Source: an uncultured bacterium
Lineage (GTDB): Bacteria; Cyanobacteriota; Vampirovibrionia; Gastranaerophilales; Gastranaerophilaceae
Assembly: GCA_902777855.1 (NCBI GenBank)
Contig: CACYVN010000004.1
Coordinates: 62,001-126,000 of the forward strand
DNA length: 64,000 bases
Reading direction: 5' to 3'
Shown: positions 8,764-22,048 of the stretch, one piece after another
Layout of the letters: every line of letters starts with the position of its first letter
Numbering within the stretch: position 1 is the stretch's first letter
Notes under the pieces: generated by a model
Told to the model about the DNA's origin: nothing
The model's input: only the letters and a program-made list of their open reading frames with translations
The model's database searches: none
Made by a program: the position numbers and the translations under genes

Positions 8764-8780
8764 CCTGAAGCAAGTTCAGG
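8764..8780. repeat. Short CCTGAA/TTCAGG hairpin
   Basis: A 17-bp palindrome (CCTGAA, 5-base loop, TTCAGG) between deoC and metF. It belongs to a small family in this window with the form CCTGAAACAAGTTCAGG or CCGAACTTGTTTCGG, also found at 27398, 27470, 27542, 46991, 47036 and 50657. Confidence 0.6.
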
Positions 8781-8792
8781 GGATATTGTTGT

Positions 8793-9653
8793 TTATATAA
8801 TATTATCTAAAATTTCACTTGTTTGGTCACTATGGTTTAGCGTAAAAAAGTGAAGTGATGTTACACCGTTTTCTATTAAGTTTTGACATTGTTCAATTGC
8901 AAATTCCGTTCCGATTTGTTTTGAGTCTTTTGGAAATTTTTCGAGTTTTTCCACAAATTTTTTCGGGACAGTAATCCTTGCCATTGATGTCATTTTTTCT
9001 ATTTGCTTTAAGTTTCTTACAGGCATAATTCCCGCAATAATCGGGCAATTTATCTCCGCATTTTTGACTGTTTCAATGTAGCGATAAAGTTTATCATTTT
9101 CGAAAAATAATTGGGTAAAAATTGCACTTGCACCTGCTTCAACTTTTTTCTTTAAATATTTAATTTCATCTTTTAGTGTTTTGCTTTCAATATGACCTTC
9201 CGGATATCCTGCAACCCCGATAGAAAGAGTCGTTTTTGACTGTATAAATTCCACAAGCTCGTTTGCATGAGAAAAATCAAGCTCTGCCGGATTGATATAA
9301 TCCGGGATATCGCCTCTTAGTGCCAGAATATTTTCTATTCCCAAATGTTCAACAGAAATAATATGTTTTTCTATTTCATCTTTTAGCATTGATACACAGG
9401 TAAAATGTGGCATAAGATTAAATTCCAAATCCCTTATGCTTTTTAAATCTTCATAAGAAAACCTGTTTAAACCTCCACTTGCGCCATAAGTCAGCGAAAC
9501 CAAAACGGGATTATATTTTTTTAACATCCGCAATTCTTCAAAGAGTTCGGAAATATCCCCGTTTTTAGGCGGAAAAATTTCAAATGAAATTTTGGGTGAA
9601 AAATCACCAATAACTCTGCATCTCTCTTTTTGGTATATTTCGGAAAGTTCCAT
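8793..9653 (-). CDS. metF: 5,10-methylenetetrahydrofolate reductase
   Basis: A 286-residue FAD-dependent reductase that makes 5-methyl-tetrahydrofolate for methionine synthesis. Family landmarks are SFEIFPPK near residue 24 (catalytic Glu), VSLTYGASGG near 52, ILALRGDIP near 110, GVAGYPEGH near 147 and FTQLFFEND near 184. It has the length of the single-domain bacterial enzyme. It functionally pairs with adenosylhomocysteinase at 13971 in the methyl cycle, though the two genes are not adjacent and lie on opposite strands. Confidence 0.94.
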   Translation of the reverse strand: MELSEIYQKERCRVIGDFSPKISFEIFPPKNGDISELFEELRMLKKYNPVLVSLTYGASGGLNRFSYEDLKSIRDLEFNLMPHFTCVSMLKDEIEKHIISVEHLGIENILALRGDIPDYINPAELDFSHANELVEFIQSKTTLSIGVAGYPEGHIESKTLKDEIKYLKKKVEAGASAIFTQLFFENDKLYRYIETVKNAEINCPIIAGIMPVRNLKQIEKMTSMARITVPKKFVEKLEKFPKDSKQIGTEFAIEQCQNLIENGVTSLHFFTLNHSDQTSEILDNII

Positions 9654-9689
9654 AAAATGATTATACCATTTTTTCTATGAAATCAAAAC

Positions 9690-12600
9690 TTATTTACACA
9701 AGCAAAGCTGTTTGCCACATTCTTCTTTTTGTAAAGTGTATGCTTTATTGATTTTATTTAATCCCTGCTTAATGTGGTATTGACCTGTAAAAGTCACGGG
9801 GGCATCATCAGGATTGCTGTATAAAACAAGCGTAGGATCATTGATGGTTATTGTGCCGTTATCGGTTCCTCTTTTGATAATGTAACGGTCACCGACTTTA
9901 TTTACATAATAAACATCATTCGGATCATTTGCGTTATAAAATTTTATGTTATTTCTTAGCCCTTTAATACCAACTCCCATAGTGCCGTTCATCTCGGTAT
10001 CACCTTCGTGATTGAGTTCTATCTGGTTTAATTTAATACATTTTGTATCGAGAGCCTGCTGATTATCATAGTGCGGACGTTCAGGATCTACATTTCTGTG
10101 TAAATTGAACAATGAAATTGTCATTCTTCCGTCAGTGCTTTGTTGCAATACTGCAGGAATATTATAGCTGTTTTCATCGCCTCCGAAAGGATTATAACCA
10201 TGTTGCATAGGAAGAACAAACGGAGCACCGTTATTTAGGGGATTACATTGCGGGATTTTTCTTATCCCCATAATTTTATCCATTTTCTTTTTATATGTAT
10301 CTATAAATTCTTTGTATCTCGGACTTTCTTTATCCGCCCATTCATTGTGAACTCTTTGACGCCCTTGCAAATAGACATTTTTCTTTTCGGTATCGTAACC
10401 TGTTGCACCCAAATCATCGCCGTCATATAGCGTCGGCATACCTGGAAGTGCGGTAAGAATTTCCATCATGGCAAGTACTTTTGTCATTGCAGGAGTCATT
10501 ACTTTCTCAAATACATTATTTTCAAAATTCTTTTCGTGCTCAGGACTTGAAAATTTGAAATTGTATTCATTTTTCGCCTGTTCTACAACTTTCTTGATAT
10601 TAAAATCAATTGGTTTAACTCCGAATGAATCTCCATCAAATCGAATATTTCCAAATTTGCCGGAACTTAAATCCGCAACTGCTTTGGAAATTGCTTTAAA
10701 GTTTCTGTCAAATTCTTCCTGAGTCATATTCTTTTTATATTCGTTTAAAACATCCATAAAGCCTTTGCGCAGAGTCATACCCATTGCAACTGCTTTTGGG
10801 GAAATATTGTCAAAATTATAATGCAAAACTTCTTCATCTGTTACATAATCTAAGGATTTGTCTTTTATAAGTCTGTATGCATCCATTCTGTGTTTTTTAT
10901 CTTCGACATATGTCAAATCACAGTAGAACATATCCATATCCAATGCCGCACAATGCAGTGCTCTCGGTTTATCGTGATTGCCGATAAATGTGTATGCGTA
11001 ATTGATTGCAGGAAGTGAAAATGCCTTTAATAATGAACCGCTTGGAGCTATAAGAGTTGATTTTAGATGATCTGCAAGTTTGAAAGTATTTTCATCAGGT
11101 ATATCGTCCATAGTTTTTGCATCTTCAAATGATCGACAATATAATTTTACAATATCATAGAAAAATTTTGAATATTGTGCGTTTGCAGTGATTCCGGTGT
11201 TACGTAAGAATTTTGGCAATATGTTTTCTTTTGACGGATAAGTCGGAGATTTATCCCCAAAAGCATTTTTATGCAGGTCATCTTCATCCGTTATTTCTGC
11301 AACAATATAAGAGTTTGGATTTTCGGAGTATATTCCTTGAGCAAACTTTTTCCAGAAAGCATTTACATCATTCCATATATCTTCAAAAGGTTGTTTGTGT
11401 GTCCTCAAAGCATCAATATCAGCGATATCTTTTGTTGCGTCAATTCTCCAATCCAAACCTGATTGAGTTTTGTCAATAATCAGATCTGCCAATTTAAATG
11501 AATTAACATCGGTGTTTTTTAATGTTGCCAATATACTTTTTGTAATTAAGTCCTGAGATTGAGATGAAATATTTTCTATCCCTTTTTCCATCTTGTCTAA
11601 AACAAGCATCGCTTCATCTTCCGGAGAACCCGCTTTGGGCAGATTCAACGTTTGAAGATGTGTATTTAAAAGAGCATTGTAGTCATAAGTGATTTCGCCT
11701 GTCTTTTTATCATAATCAACACCTGCATTCGGAGCAAAAGCCTTTACAAGTGCGAATTTAGCAATTTGAGGAACTATTATAGGAAGAACATACTGCCCGT
11801 ACTGGGTAACCTGATCTTCATCAAATAATTTGTCTGCTTTTGGCAACTTATCATTTACATCATCCAAAACTTTTAAGGCAAAATAAGACATTTCATTTTT
11901 GTAAATGTTATCCATTGTATTATATGTTTTTGAATATTCTGCAGGGAGATTAGGATTTCCTTTCTTATAAAGTTCATATCTTGAGACACCGACTTCGTCT
12001 GGTGTAGTTGCTCGTTTTGTAATCAACGGAGAACCTAAAACACCGACAAGATTTGTCCCGAATTCAACAGATTCTAACGGCATATTCATCAATTGCTCAA
12101 GAATCTGCTCTTTTTTATCTCCGTTTGATAATTTTCTTGAGATTTTATAAAATCCGTTTAAGACATTGCGTACTTCATCATTACTTATAAGAGCTTTAAG
12201 TGTTTTTGGTAATTTTTTCTCGTCGGACAAACCGATAATTTTCTGATAAACGGCATTAGGGTTCTGAGGATCAATATTTTTTAAGGTTTGGGCAACATAC
12301 AGCCTTAAAATATCATTTGTTGTTCTTGTCCAATATTTCCCGCCTTCAATAGTATAATCCTGAACCTGACAATTTGCCTGCCTTATTTTTTCTTCTTCAA
12401 GCAGCGCTTCCTGATTAGGCATATTTTTTAATGTTTTTAAATCATTATTTGAAAATACAAAATTTAATTTAGCGATATCCGGATTAGCATCCCATGTTTC
12501 AAAACCGCTTTCAAACTTCCCGTCAACGACAAAATTTTCATTTTTTGACATAATTCTTGCTGCTTCGTAACCGTCAAATTTTAATTTTTCATTCTTATCA

Positions 12601-13838
12601 AGATAGGAATTATGCTGATTAAATCGGTTTATATTTGCTGCAACTGTTTTAGGGTTAACTTCAAAATAATAAGGAAATACCGAATCGTCATGAGTATGTA
12701 AATCATAAACATCTGTTGTGTTGAGTTTTGAATAAGATTTTATTAAAAATTGGGGATTCTTTCTTTCATTATCCGAAACAAGTCTTTTGTCAAAAAATTG
12801 TATATATGTTGGTTTATCAGGATCATATTTGCTGTTTTCAAGTTCTTCAACTTTACCTGAATTATTCTGAACGTAAAGTTTAGGGGAATTTACAAGTTTC
12901 CAGGAAATGTTTTCCGTACGCTTAGGAAATACTCCTAAAGACAAAGGGGCATCTTTAAGGTTATTTGCTCTGAACCATCTGAAATACGGAGATTCTGTTC
13001 CCCATTTTAAAATGTTGGTAAAGTGAGTACCCATTAAACCTTCATTTACAAATGCACCATCTGAAACAAAATTAAGATTATTTGTAAACATTTTTTGCTG
13101 CAAAGATCTGTAATTGTTCATATTCATAAGGCTGTTGCAAGGCTGAAAAATGTTTTCTATCCAGTACTTGTGCGCCGTAAAATCTTCTCTTGTAAATACA
13201 GGCAGAGAAATTATTCTTGAATATTTATCGTATTTCCCGTCCTCAATATCTTTTTCAAGTCCTGCTGCAGTTCCTCCATAAACATTAGCTAAGGTTTTAA
13301 CCGCATCAAGAGATTTTTCCTGAAGTTGTTTATCCAATTTCCATTTGCCATACTCATCATAAACAATTCCGACATTCTGAGAATCAATGTTGACAAGTTT
13401 CATTGAGCCGCCTTTCGACATCAATGAACCATTCGGTGTGACGATATTATATGATTTCCCGTCTTCATTGATACTGTCACCGGCATCAATCAGGATAAAT
13501 TCTTCTCCTCCGTCATGATTTTTTACGACATAGTGATATGCGAAAGCGCTGTCAGGCAAAATGCCAAATGTTTTTGTAAGATTAATTCTGTTTGCCCCCG
13601 GATTCATTTTAATTCTGTATCCGCCATTACGCGCTTTTGCCGGGGAACTTATAAAATAATTATTATATTTGTCATGGTCTAAGGTATAAACTTCCAAATA
13701 ACAATCTTGATTTTCATCATCAAAAACATATGAGGTCTCAAAATTTCTAAAGCCATGTTCATCTTTTACCCATTTGTATCCGGTAAAGTTAATCGGCTTA
13801 TTATTTTCGGCTGGATTTAGACTTAAACTAACTTTCAC
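9690..13838 (-). CDS. Very large GH13 alpha-amylase-family enzyme
   Basis: A glycoside hydrolase family 13 protein of about 1,382 residues, acting on alpha-glucans. The catalytic regions are widely spaced (numbering from the frame start at 13859): region I-like FVSDGAFVNEG near 264, nucleophile Asp807 in DWRIDATKD, acid/base Glu855 in YIVAEITD, transition-state Asp963 in FIGNHDKPR, and PGMPTLYDGDD near 1139. There is no signal peptide, so it is probably cytoplasmic. I prefer a GTG start at 13838: AAGGAG lies 7 bases before it, inside the longer frame, giving (M)KVSLSLNP followed by INFTGY. Long insertions (residues 300-790) separate regions I and II. Glycogen breakdown or branching is possible; exact specificity is not readable. 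Confidence 0.85.
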   Translation of the reverse strand: MKVSLSLNPAENNKPINFTGYKWVKDEHGFRNFETSYVFDDENQDCYLEVYTLDHDKYNNYFISSPAKARNGGYRIKMNPGANRINLTKTFGILPDSAFAYHYVVKNHDGGEEFILIDAGDSINEDGKSYNIVTPNGSLMSKGGSMKLVNIDSQNVGIVYDEYGKWKLDKQLQEKSLDAVKTLANVYGGTAAGLEKDIEDGKYDKYSRIISLPVFTREDFTAHKYWIENIFQPCNSLMNMNNYRSLQQKMFTNNLNFVSDGAFVNEGLMGTHFTNILKWGTESPYFRWFRANNLKDAPLSLGVFPKRTENISWKLVNSPKLYVQNNSGKVEELENSKYDPDKPTYIQFFDKRLVSDNERKNPQFLIKSYSKLNTTDVYDLHTHDDSVFPYYFEVNPKTVAANINRFNQHNSYLDKNEKLKFDGYEAARIMSKNENFVVDGKFESGFETWDANPDIAKLNFVFSNNDLKTLKNMPNQEALLEEEKIRQANCQVQDYTIEGGKYWTRTTNDILRLYVAQTLKNIDPQNPNAVYQKIIGLSDEKKLPKTLKALISNDEVRNVLNGFYKISRKLSNGDKKEQILEQLMNMPLESVEFGTNLVGVLGSPLITKRATTPDEVGVSRYELYKKGNPNLPAEYSKTYNTMDNIYKNEMSYFALKVLDDVNDKLPKADKLFDEDQVTQYGQYVLPIIVPQIAKFALVKAFAPNAGVDYDKKTGEITYDYNALLNTHLQTLNLPKAGSPEDEAMLVLDKMEKGIENISSQSQDLITKSILATLKNTDVNSFKLADLIIDKTQSGLDWRIDATKDIADIDALRTHKQPFEDIWNDVNAFWKKFAQGIYSENPNSYIVAEITDEDDLHKNAFGDKSPTYPSKENILPKFLRNTGITANAQYSKFFYDIVKLYCRSFEDAKTMDDIPDENTFKLADHLKSTLIAPSGSLLKAFSLPAINYAYTFIGNHDKPRALHCAALDMDMFYCDLTYVEDKKHRMDAYRLIKDKSLDYVTDEEVLHYNFDNISPKAVAMGMTLRKGFMDVLNEYKKNMTQEEFDRNFKAISKAVADLSSGKFGNIRFDGDSFGVKPIDFNIKKVVEQAKNEYNFKFSSPEHEKNFENNVFEKVMTPAMTKVLAMMEILTALPGMPTLYDGDDLGATGYDTEKKNVYLQGRQRVHNEWADKESPRYKEFIDTYKKKMDKIMGIRKIPQCNPLNNGAPFVLPMQHGYNPFGGDENSYNIPAVLQQSTDGRMTISLFNLHRNVDPERPHYDNQQALDTKCIKLNQIELNHEGDTEMNGTMGVGIKGLRNNIKFYNANDPNDVYYVNKVGDRYIIKRGTDNGTITINDPTLVLYSNPDDAPVTFTGQYHIKQGLNKINKAYTLQKEECGKQLCLCK

Positions 13839-13949
13839 ACAAGGACTCCTTAACATCAATTATAAAAATTGTGAATATTTTTTTTTGACATAATTTCGCT
13901 GTTTATTACAAAAATTTTACATAATTTATGGTAGAATATCGTTATGTAA

Positions 13950-15236
<1,287 letters not shown>

Positions 15237-15240
15237 TTAT

Positions 15241-17244
15241 TTATTTCTCCAAATCAATTCTCAGGACCTCGTAGATATCCATTTTCTTAGATTTTCCTCT
15301 AATTTGGACTTCTTTGATTTTTATAACATCTGCACAGTCTGAGATATAGTTATAAGTCGTTGAGCTGACAAGAAGATTTGTCTTGTAAACTTTATTATAT
15401 CCCTCAATTCTGCTTGCAAGATTAACACTGTCGCCGATGACTGTGTATTCCATCCTGTTCTCCGTACCGATATTACCGATAAACACTTCCCCTGTGTTTA
15501 TGCCGACACCTATTTCAAAACGAGGGCGACCCTGTTCAAGCCATTTTTCTCTCAGATAATTTACTTTTTTTAGCATTTCATAGGCGCATTTCACAGCATT
15601 TTTAGGATGATTAATGTCCTGAATAGGTTCCCCAAAAATAACCATGATTGCATCTCCGATGAACTTGTTTATAACACCGTTATATTTGCGAATTATAGGC
15701 TCCATTTGAGAAAAATATTCATTTAAGATAGTTGAAACTTCATCTGCCGGCATTTTTTCACTCATACTTGTAAAGCCTCTTATGTCAGAGAACAAAACGG
15801 TTACGACAGCTCTTTTACCGCCAAGCCCGAGATTTTCAATATCTTTTACAACATTTTGCATGATATCTTGCGACAAATATTTACCCATAGCATTTTTAAT
15901 TTGCTCTTTGTTTCTGCTTTCATTAAGAAATTTAAACGTATATGCAAAAACAGCCGTTACAAACTGGCAGACAAGCGGAGAAGAATAAGCTGTTACATAT
16001 CCGTTCAAGGCTAAAATCGAGACTGTAAGTAAATATAATATATCCATAATAATGAGGGCAATAATTCCTTTGATAAATTTTGCTCTCAGGATTATTATAA
16101 AAGCAGGGATACACAGCATTATAAATAATAGTACGTTAACAGGCGCAGGAGCGCTATTTATAAGTAACTGAGAATCAAGATTATCATAAACCGTAGCCTG
16201 AATATCAACCCCCGGATGTCTTGTATCCATAGGGGAACGTAATACATCCGCACTCGGTCCGGAAATATTTTCGCCAATGAAAATAATTTTGTTATCAAAC
16301 AATGCAGGGTCTATAAGTGCATCTTCTCTTGCAGGATCATATAACTCGGGTGCGGTTTTTGGGGTCAACCCTTTTTTTAGGGCCTGATATGTATCCAAAA
16401 GTCTGAATGCCGAAACTGAATTGTGAGAATAATCCAATTTTCTGTTTTCATACCAGAGAAAATTATAATATCTTATAGGCGTTGAAAATAAGCCGTCTTT
16501 ATATGTGTATGGGATTTTTAAACCTGTTTTCGGAACAGAAATATAATCATTATCAATAACAATATCGTTTGTTTCGTTCGCCATAAGATACATTCTGAAT
16601 GACAATGACGGATAATATGAATCTTTAATTTTAACAATATTTATAGTGTCAAATACAAAATCAGAAGTTTTATCTTTCTGAATTTTGACTGAACCAAAGT
16701 GTTTTGTGTTTTTTCTCAGATTTTCAGAATAACTTAAAATTCCATTCAGCGGAGTTTTTGCTTTACTTTGAACATCTTTTGATATGGATAGAGAATGATT
16801 ATTTTTAAAATCATTAATGAAATATTCATCTAAATGATCATTATCTTCCTCCGGTACAAAACTTGAAACAAGCTTATCCATCTTAGAAACCTGCTTTATG
16901 AAATTCGGCGCTCCGTTATGACCATCATCCCTTATAGAAATATATGTTATATCAAGACCTATAACTTTTGGCTTTGCATAGGTATAAAAATAATCAAGCA
17001 AATCTGTAATAATAATCTTTTGAGGGTCATTTCGCCAATTATATTTTTGATTTGTATTATCATCAAATACAACTTCTATAATATCACCATTTGCATAAGC
17101 ACTCTTTGAAATTACCTTTGACATTAAAAAACTGTCTGCAAAAGGTTTTATAAATCTGTTTGCAATAAATATGAATAAAATAATAAGCAACAGGTAAAAT
17201 AAAAATGAATATAAATAGAATAGTTTATTTTTTAACTTTTTCAT
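15241..17244 (-). CDS. CHASE2-domain class III nucleotide cyclase
   Basis: A 667-residue membrane sensor enzyme. A transmembrane helix at about residues 9-29 is followed by an extracytoplasmic CHASE2 region (30-355; the segment IIFIGENISGPSADVLRSPMD is characteristic), then two or three transmembrane helices (360-435), then a class III adenylate/guanylate cyclase domain (470-660). Metal-binding Asp lies in SDIRGF near 486 and the second in GDAIMVIFGEP. It makes cAMP or cGMP in response to an unknown signal. The residues that choose ATP or GTP cannot be assigned reliably by eye. Confidence 0.9.
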   Translation of the reverse strand: MKKLKNKLFYLYSFLFYLLLIILFIFIANRFIKPFADSFLMSKVISKSAYANGDIIEVVFDDNTNQKYNWRNDPQKIIITDLLDYFYTYAKPKVIGLDITYISIRDDGHNGAPNFIKQVSKMDKLVSSFVPEEDNDHLDEYFINDFKNNHSLSISKDVQSKAKTPLNGILSYSENLRKNTKHFGSVKIQKDKTSDFVFDTINIVKIKDSYYPSLSFRMYLMANETNDIVIDNDYISVPKTGLKIPYTYKDGLFSTPIRYYNFLWYENRKLDYSHNSVSAFRLLDTYQALKKGLTPKTAPELYDPAREDALIDPALFDNKIIFIGENISGPSADVLRSPMDTRHPGVDIQATVYDNLDSQLLINSAPAPVNVLLFIMLCIPAFIIILRAKFIKGIIALIIMDILYLLTVSILALNGYVTAYSSPLVCQFVTAVFAYTFKFLNESRNKEQIKNAMGKYLSQDIMQNVVKDIENLGLGGKRAVVTVLFSDIRGFTSMSEKMPADEVSTILNEYFSQMEPIIRKYNGVINKFIGDAIMVIFGEPIQDINHPKNAVKCAYEMLKKVNYLREKWLEQGRPRFEIGVGINTGEVFIGNIGTENRMEYTVIGDSVNLASRIEGYNKVYKTNLLVSSTTYNYISDCADVIKIKEVQIRGKSKKMDIYEVLRIDLEK

Positions 17245-17302
17245 AAATAAAGCCCCTTATCCTAATTTTATGATATAATAAATTCCAAAAAAAGGACAAA
17301 TT

Positions 17303-17908
17303 ATGAACATAAATTTACTCGATAAATTAAAAGAGAATAAAGTTTTTCCTATCATAAGAAATAAAAATCCTGAAGATATCTTAAATACCGCAAAGGCAAT
17401 CATTAATGGCGGGATAGATATTATTGAAGTAAATGTTGGAGATTCAAAAGTTTATAATGCAATAGAACAATTATCGAAAGATGCCACAATTTGTGCAGGT
17501 GGAATAATTACCTCCGTTCAGGCTCAAATTGCCATTGATTGCGGGGCAAAAATAATTTCTTCTCCGATATTCTCAACAAGTCTTGTTAAAATATCAAAAG
17601 ACAGACATATTCCTTTCATCGCAGGAACTTCAACCGCAAACGAGGCTTACAAAGCATGGCAGGCAAGAATACCTGTTGTAAAAGTATTTCCGGCAGCAGC
17701 TTTAGGGGGAGTTGAATATATTGAAAATATGTTAAGACCAATGCCGTTTTTGAATGTAATTGCTCAGGGTGACGTAAAATTAAATGAAGTTAAAGCATAT
17801 ATCAATGCCGGAGCGTTGGCAGTCGGTATTGGCAGAAACCTTACTGCAGGATTTAGTTACGAAACAATTACTCAAAGAACAAAACAATTATTGGAAAGTT
17901 TGAAATGA
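17303..17908 (+). CDS. eda: KHG/KDPG aldolase
   Basis: A 201-residue class I aldolase that cleaves 2-keto-3-deoxy-6-phosphogluconate (or 4-hydroxy-2-oxoglutarate) to pyruvate and an aldehyde. Landmarks are FPIIRNKNPED near the N terminus, IEVNVGD (catalytic Glu), CAGGIIT and VKVFPAAALGG with the Schiff-base Lys. AAAGGAC precedes the ATG, and a TATAAT box lies about 30 bp upstream. No kdgK or edd is adjacent, so the pathway it serves is not shown. The stop overlaps the csaB start by 4 bp (ATGA). Confidence 0.9.
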   Translation: MNINLLDKLKENKVFPIIRNKNPEDILNTAKAIINGGIDIIEVNVGDSKVYNAIEQLSKDATICAGGIITSVQAQIAIDCGAKIISSPIFSTSLVKISKDRHIPFIAGTSTANEAYKAWQARIPVVKVFPAAALGGVEYIENMLRPMPFLNVIAQGDVKLNEVKAYINAGALAVGIGRNLTAGFSYETITQRTKQLLESLK

Positions 17909-18921
17909 TGAAAAAAAAGTTTGTAATATCTGGCTATTATGGATTTAAAAACTTCGGGGATGAAGCAATTTTATCAGTGCTATATGATAAACTACGGATA
18001 TTAGGTTCCAAAATTACTGTAATTTCTTCTGATCCGGCTTATACTAAATCTTTGCACAGTCAGGTGAAAGCAATTAAGACATTTGATTTTAAAAATATAA
18101 TCTGGGCAATTTACAGTTCGCATATTCTGGTTTCAGGCGGCGGGAGCCTTTTGCAGGATGTAACAAGTTCAAAAAGTTTGTTTTATTACCTTTGCATAAT
18201 TCTAATTGCACTTATTTTAAAAAAGAAAGTTATAATTTTTGCTCAGGGTATAGGACCTATAAATAATCCTGTGGATATATTTTTTACGAAATTAATACTT
18301 AAACACTGTCATTATCTCAGTGTCAGAGATATAAAAAGTCAGGAACTTTTGCGCAGTTGGGAAATAGATTCTGAATTGGTGTGCGATCCGATTTTTTCGC
18401 TTAAAATACCCCAAACCTACAAATTGAGAACTGTCGCCGTTCAATTAAGACATTTCCCGGGTATAAGTAACGACTTTATTTCCAGACTTGCAGATTCGGT
18501 AAGCAGAAATTTCCCTAAATATAACGTTGAAATATATTCTTTTCAGGATTCAATAGATTATGAAGTCTGCAAAAACTTTGAAAGAAATCTAAATATGCTT
18601 AATCCGGATATTGATACTACATTATTTTCGGGTTTGACAAATGAAGAAATTATGGAGAATATTTCCAAATGCGAATATTTAATTTCTATGCGTTTGCACG
18701 CAATCATTATAGGACTTCTTGCAAATGTTAAAACTATGTGTGTCAATTACGATATAAAAATTGAAAAAATTGCAAAGGAATTTAATCTCCCTATAATTGA
18801 TTTTAAAAATAGTTTCGGGAGCAATTTTGAAATGCTCAAAACTCAGGATCTGATAAAAGTAAAAGAGCAGGTCTCACAAACTAATTTTGACTGGTCCGGT
18901 TTTGAAAATGCAATAAAATAA
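17905..18921 (+). CDS. csaB: Polysaccharide pyruvyl transferase, CsaB type
   Basis: A 338-residue enzyme of the polysaccharide pyruvyl transferase superfamily. It has the N-terminal SGYYGFKNFGDEAIL motif, the SGGGSLLQDVTS loop, FAQGIGPI, and C-terminal ISMRLHAIIIG. CsaB adds pyruvate ketals to cell-wall polymers so that SLH-domain proteins can bind. SLH-domain porins anchor the outer membrane in cyanobacteria, which would suit the proposed lineage, but no SLH protein is encoded here. It overlaps the eda-like gene by 4 bp although the functions look unrelated. Confidence 0.88.
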   Translation: MMKKKFVISGYYGFKNFGDEAILSVLYDKLRILGSKITVISSDPAYTKSLHSQVKAIKTFDFKNIIWAIYSSHILVSGGGSLLQDVTSSKSLFYYLCIILIALILKKKVIIFAQGIGPINNPVDIFFTKLILKHCHYLSVRDIKSQELLRSWEIDSELVCDPIFSLKIPQTYKLRTVAVQLRHFPGISNDFISRLADSVSRNFPKYNVEIYSFQDSIDYEVCKNFERNLNMLNPDIDTTLFSGLTNEEIMENISKCEYLISMRLHAIIIGLLANVKTMCVNYDIKIEKIAKEFNLPIIDFKNSFGSNFEMLKTQDLIKVKEQVSQTNFDWSGFENAIK

Positions 18922-18930
18922 TTATTATAA

Positions 18931-18966
18931 AAAGAGTCCTGTAAAAATATTTTTACAGGACTCTTT
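18931..18966. terminator. Bidirectional intrinsic terminator
   Basis: A perfect 18-bp inverted repeat (AAAGAGTCCTGTAAAAAT and its complement) ends in T runs on both strands. It lies between convergent csaB and dnaK and can stop transcription from both sides. Confidence 0.9.
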
Positions 18967-18987
18967 GTTATTACAATAGTATTTCAA

Positions 18988-20859
<1,872 letters not shown>

Positions 20860-21018
20860 TTACATTACTATTCTTCTTATATTAAAGTTATAACACTGTT
20901 TTTTCCCATTCCTTAAAAAATAAACAAAAAATTAACATTTCAAATTATATAAATCGTGTAAGCAATTGCTTAGCATACACAGCAATCGCATGTATTATAA
21001 TATTAGACATAGATAATT

Positions 21019-21729
21019 TTAAAATCTTCTTACATAATAATTAGAATCGTTTTTAAGTTTTTCTTTGATTCTGATTAAATCTTTGTCTGTAAAATCATGA
21101 GTAAGAATCTTTGCACATTTCTCTCTGATTGTGTATTCGCCGATATCAGAGCCTCGTTTTATTATTTCTTTTAATAACTGAAAATTAATTTTGTCCCAAA
21201 ATACAAAAATCGTTTCAAGGCACCAGTAAAGTTTAAATGCCTCCTTGTTAACCTTATATTTGCCGTCCTGAAAATCAAATTTTTCAACAACATCAAGAAG
21301 TTCAAGCGTTAAATCCGACAATTTTTCACAGAAAATTGTACAAAATTCTTCGTCAGTTTTAAGGTAAGACAATGCATTTATAACATTTCTGCAAATGTTT
21401 CCGTTAATATCAATAACTGCATCAAGAAAAATTTGTGTATTTTTCGCAGGTTCAAAATATTTTATATAATTTCCATCTGCCATAAATTCAGATAGTCTTA
21501 GCGAAACAGCTTCTCTGATTTTTCCGTCTTGACCTGTAAGATTTGATAAAAGGACCTGCGCATCTTCAGTCGAATTTATTGATTCAAGTTTTAGTGCAGA
21601 AATCTGTTTTTGCACTATATTGCCATTTTTTAGCATATCAATAAGTTGTTCGTGCGAATAGTTTGTTTCATAAAAATTCAACGCATTGATAAAATTTTTG
21701 TCTAAATTTTCATAGTAAGTGTTATTCAA
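21019..21729 (-). CDS. Divergent HEAT-like repeat protein
   Basis: A 236-residue, probably all-helical soluble protein. Weak HEAT-like units are visible (NIVQKQISALKLESI, KIREAVSLRLSEFM, NICRNVINALSYLK, YTIREKCAKILTHD), spaced about 30-45 residues apart. It is a monocistronic gene between dnaK and a small gene on the other strand. There are no catalytic motifs. It probably acts as a protein-binding scaffold, and the partner is unknown. Confidence 0.7.
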   Translation of the reverse strand: MNNTYYENLDKNFINALNFYETNYSHEQLIDMLKNGNIVQKQISALKLESINSTEDAQVLLSNLTGQDGKIREAVSLRLSEFMADGNYIKYFEPAKNTQIFLDAVIDINGNICRNVINALSYLKTDEEFCTIFCEKLSDLTLELLDVVEKFDFQDGKYKVNKEAFKLYWCLETIFVFWDKINFQLLKEIIKRGSDIGEYTIREKCAKILTHDFTDKDLIRIKEKLKNDSNYYVRRF

Positions 21730-21855
21730 ATTTTTATGCTCCGTATTTTCTTAATCAAATATAACATAAAGTTCAATGTTTTTTGATTTTCTTATCGTTT
21801 AAATGCATGATGTATAACGACAGACAAATATTATAATGATATCAGGAGATACACT

Positions 21856-22047
21856 ATGGGAAATTTTATAGAATTTTTGCAATCAATATTTTTAGGTAAA
21901 GAAACAGACACAACAAGTGTCGGTTTGAGCGAATTTAAGAAAAAACAAACATCAACAATTCCTGTAATTAAGCGTAAATCAATATTTACCAAGCAACCTG
22001 CTCAGGAATTAAGATTATCTGAACTAATGAGAAAAGGCTCATACTAA
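21856..22047 (+). CDS. Small lineage-specific protein (63 aa)
   Basis: A 63-residue basic protein with a hydrophobic start (MGNFIEFLQSIFLG) that could form an amphipathic helix, then a Lys/Thr/Ser-rich stretch. The case for a real gene is an AGGAG 7 bases before the ATG and a compact frame ending 1 bp short of the convergent gene at 22049. I recognise no family. Its size and amphipathic N terminus would fit a peripheral membrane or regulatory peptide, but that is a guess. Confidence 0.6.
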   Translation: MGNFIEFLQSIFLGKETDTTSVGLSEFKKKQTSTIPVIKRKSIFTKQPAQELRLSELMRKGSY

Positions 22048-22048
22048 A

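Noticed and set aside
10248-11479. Several 60-90 codon frames on the plus strand opposite the GH13 gene
   Set aside because: They are shadows of a long, well-conserved coding frame and have no start signals of their own.
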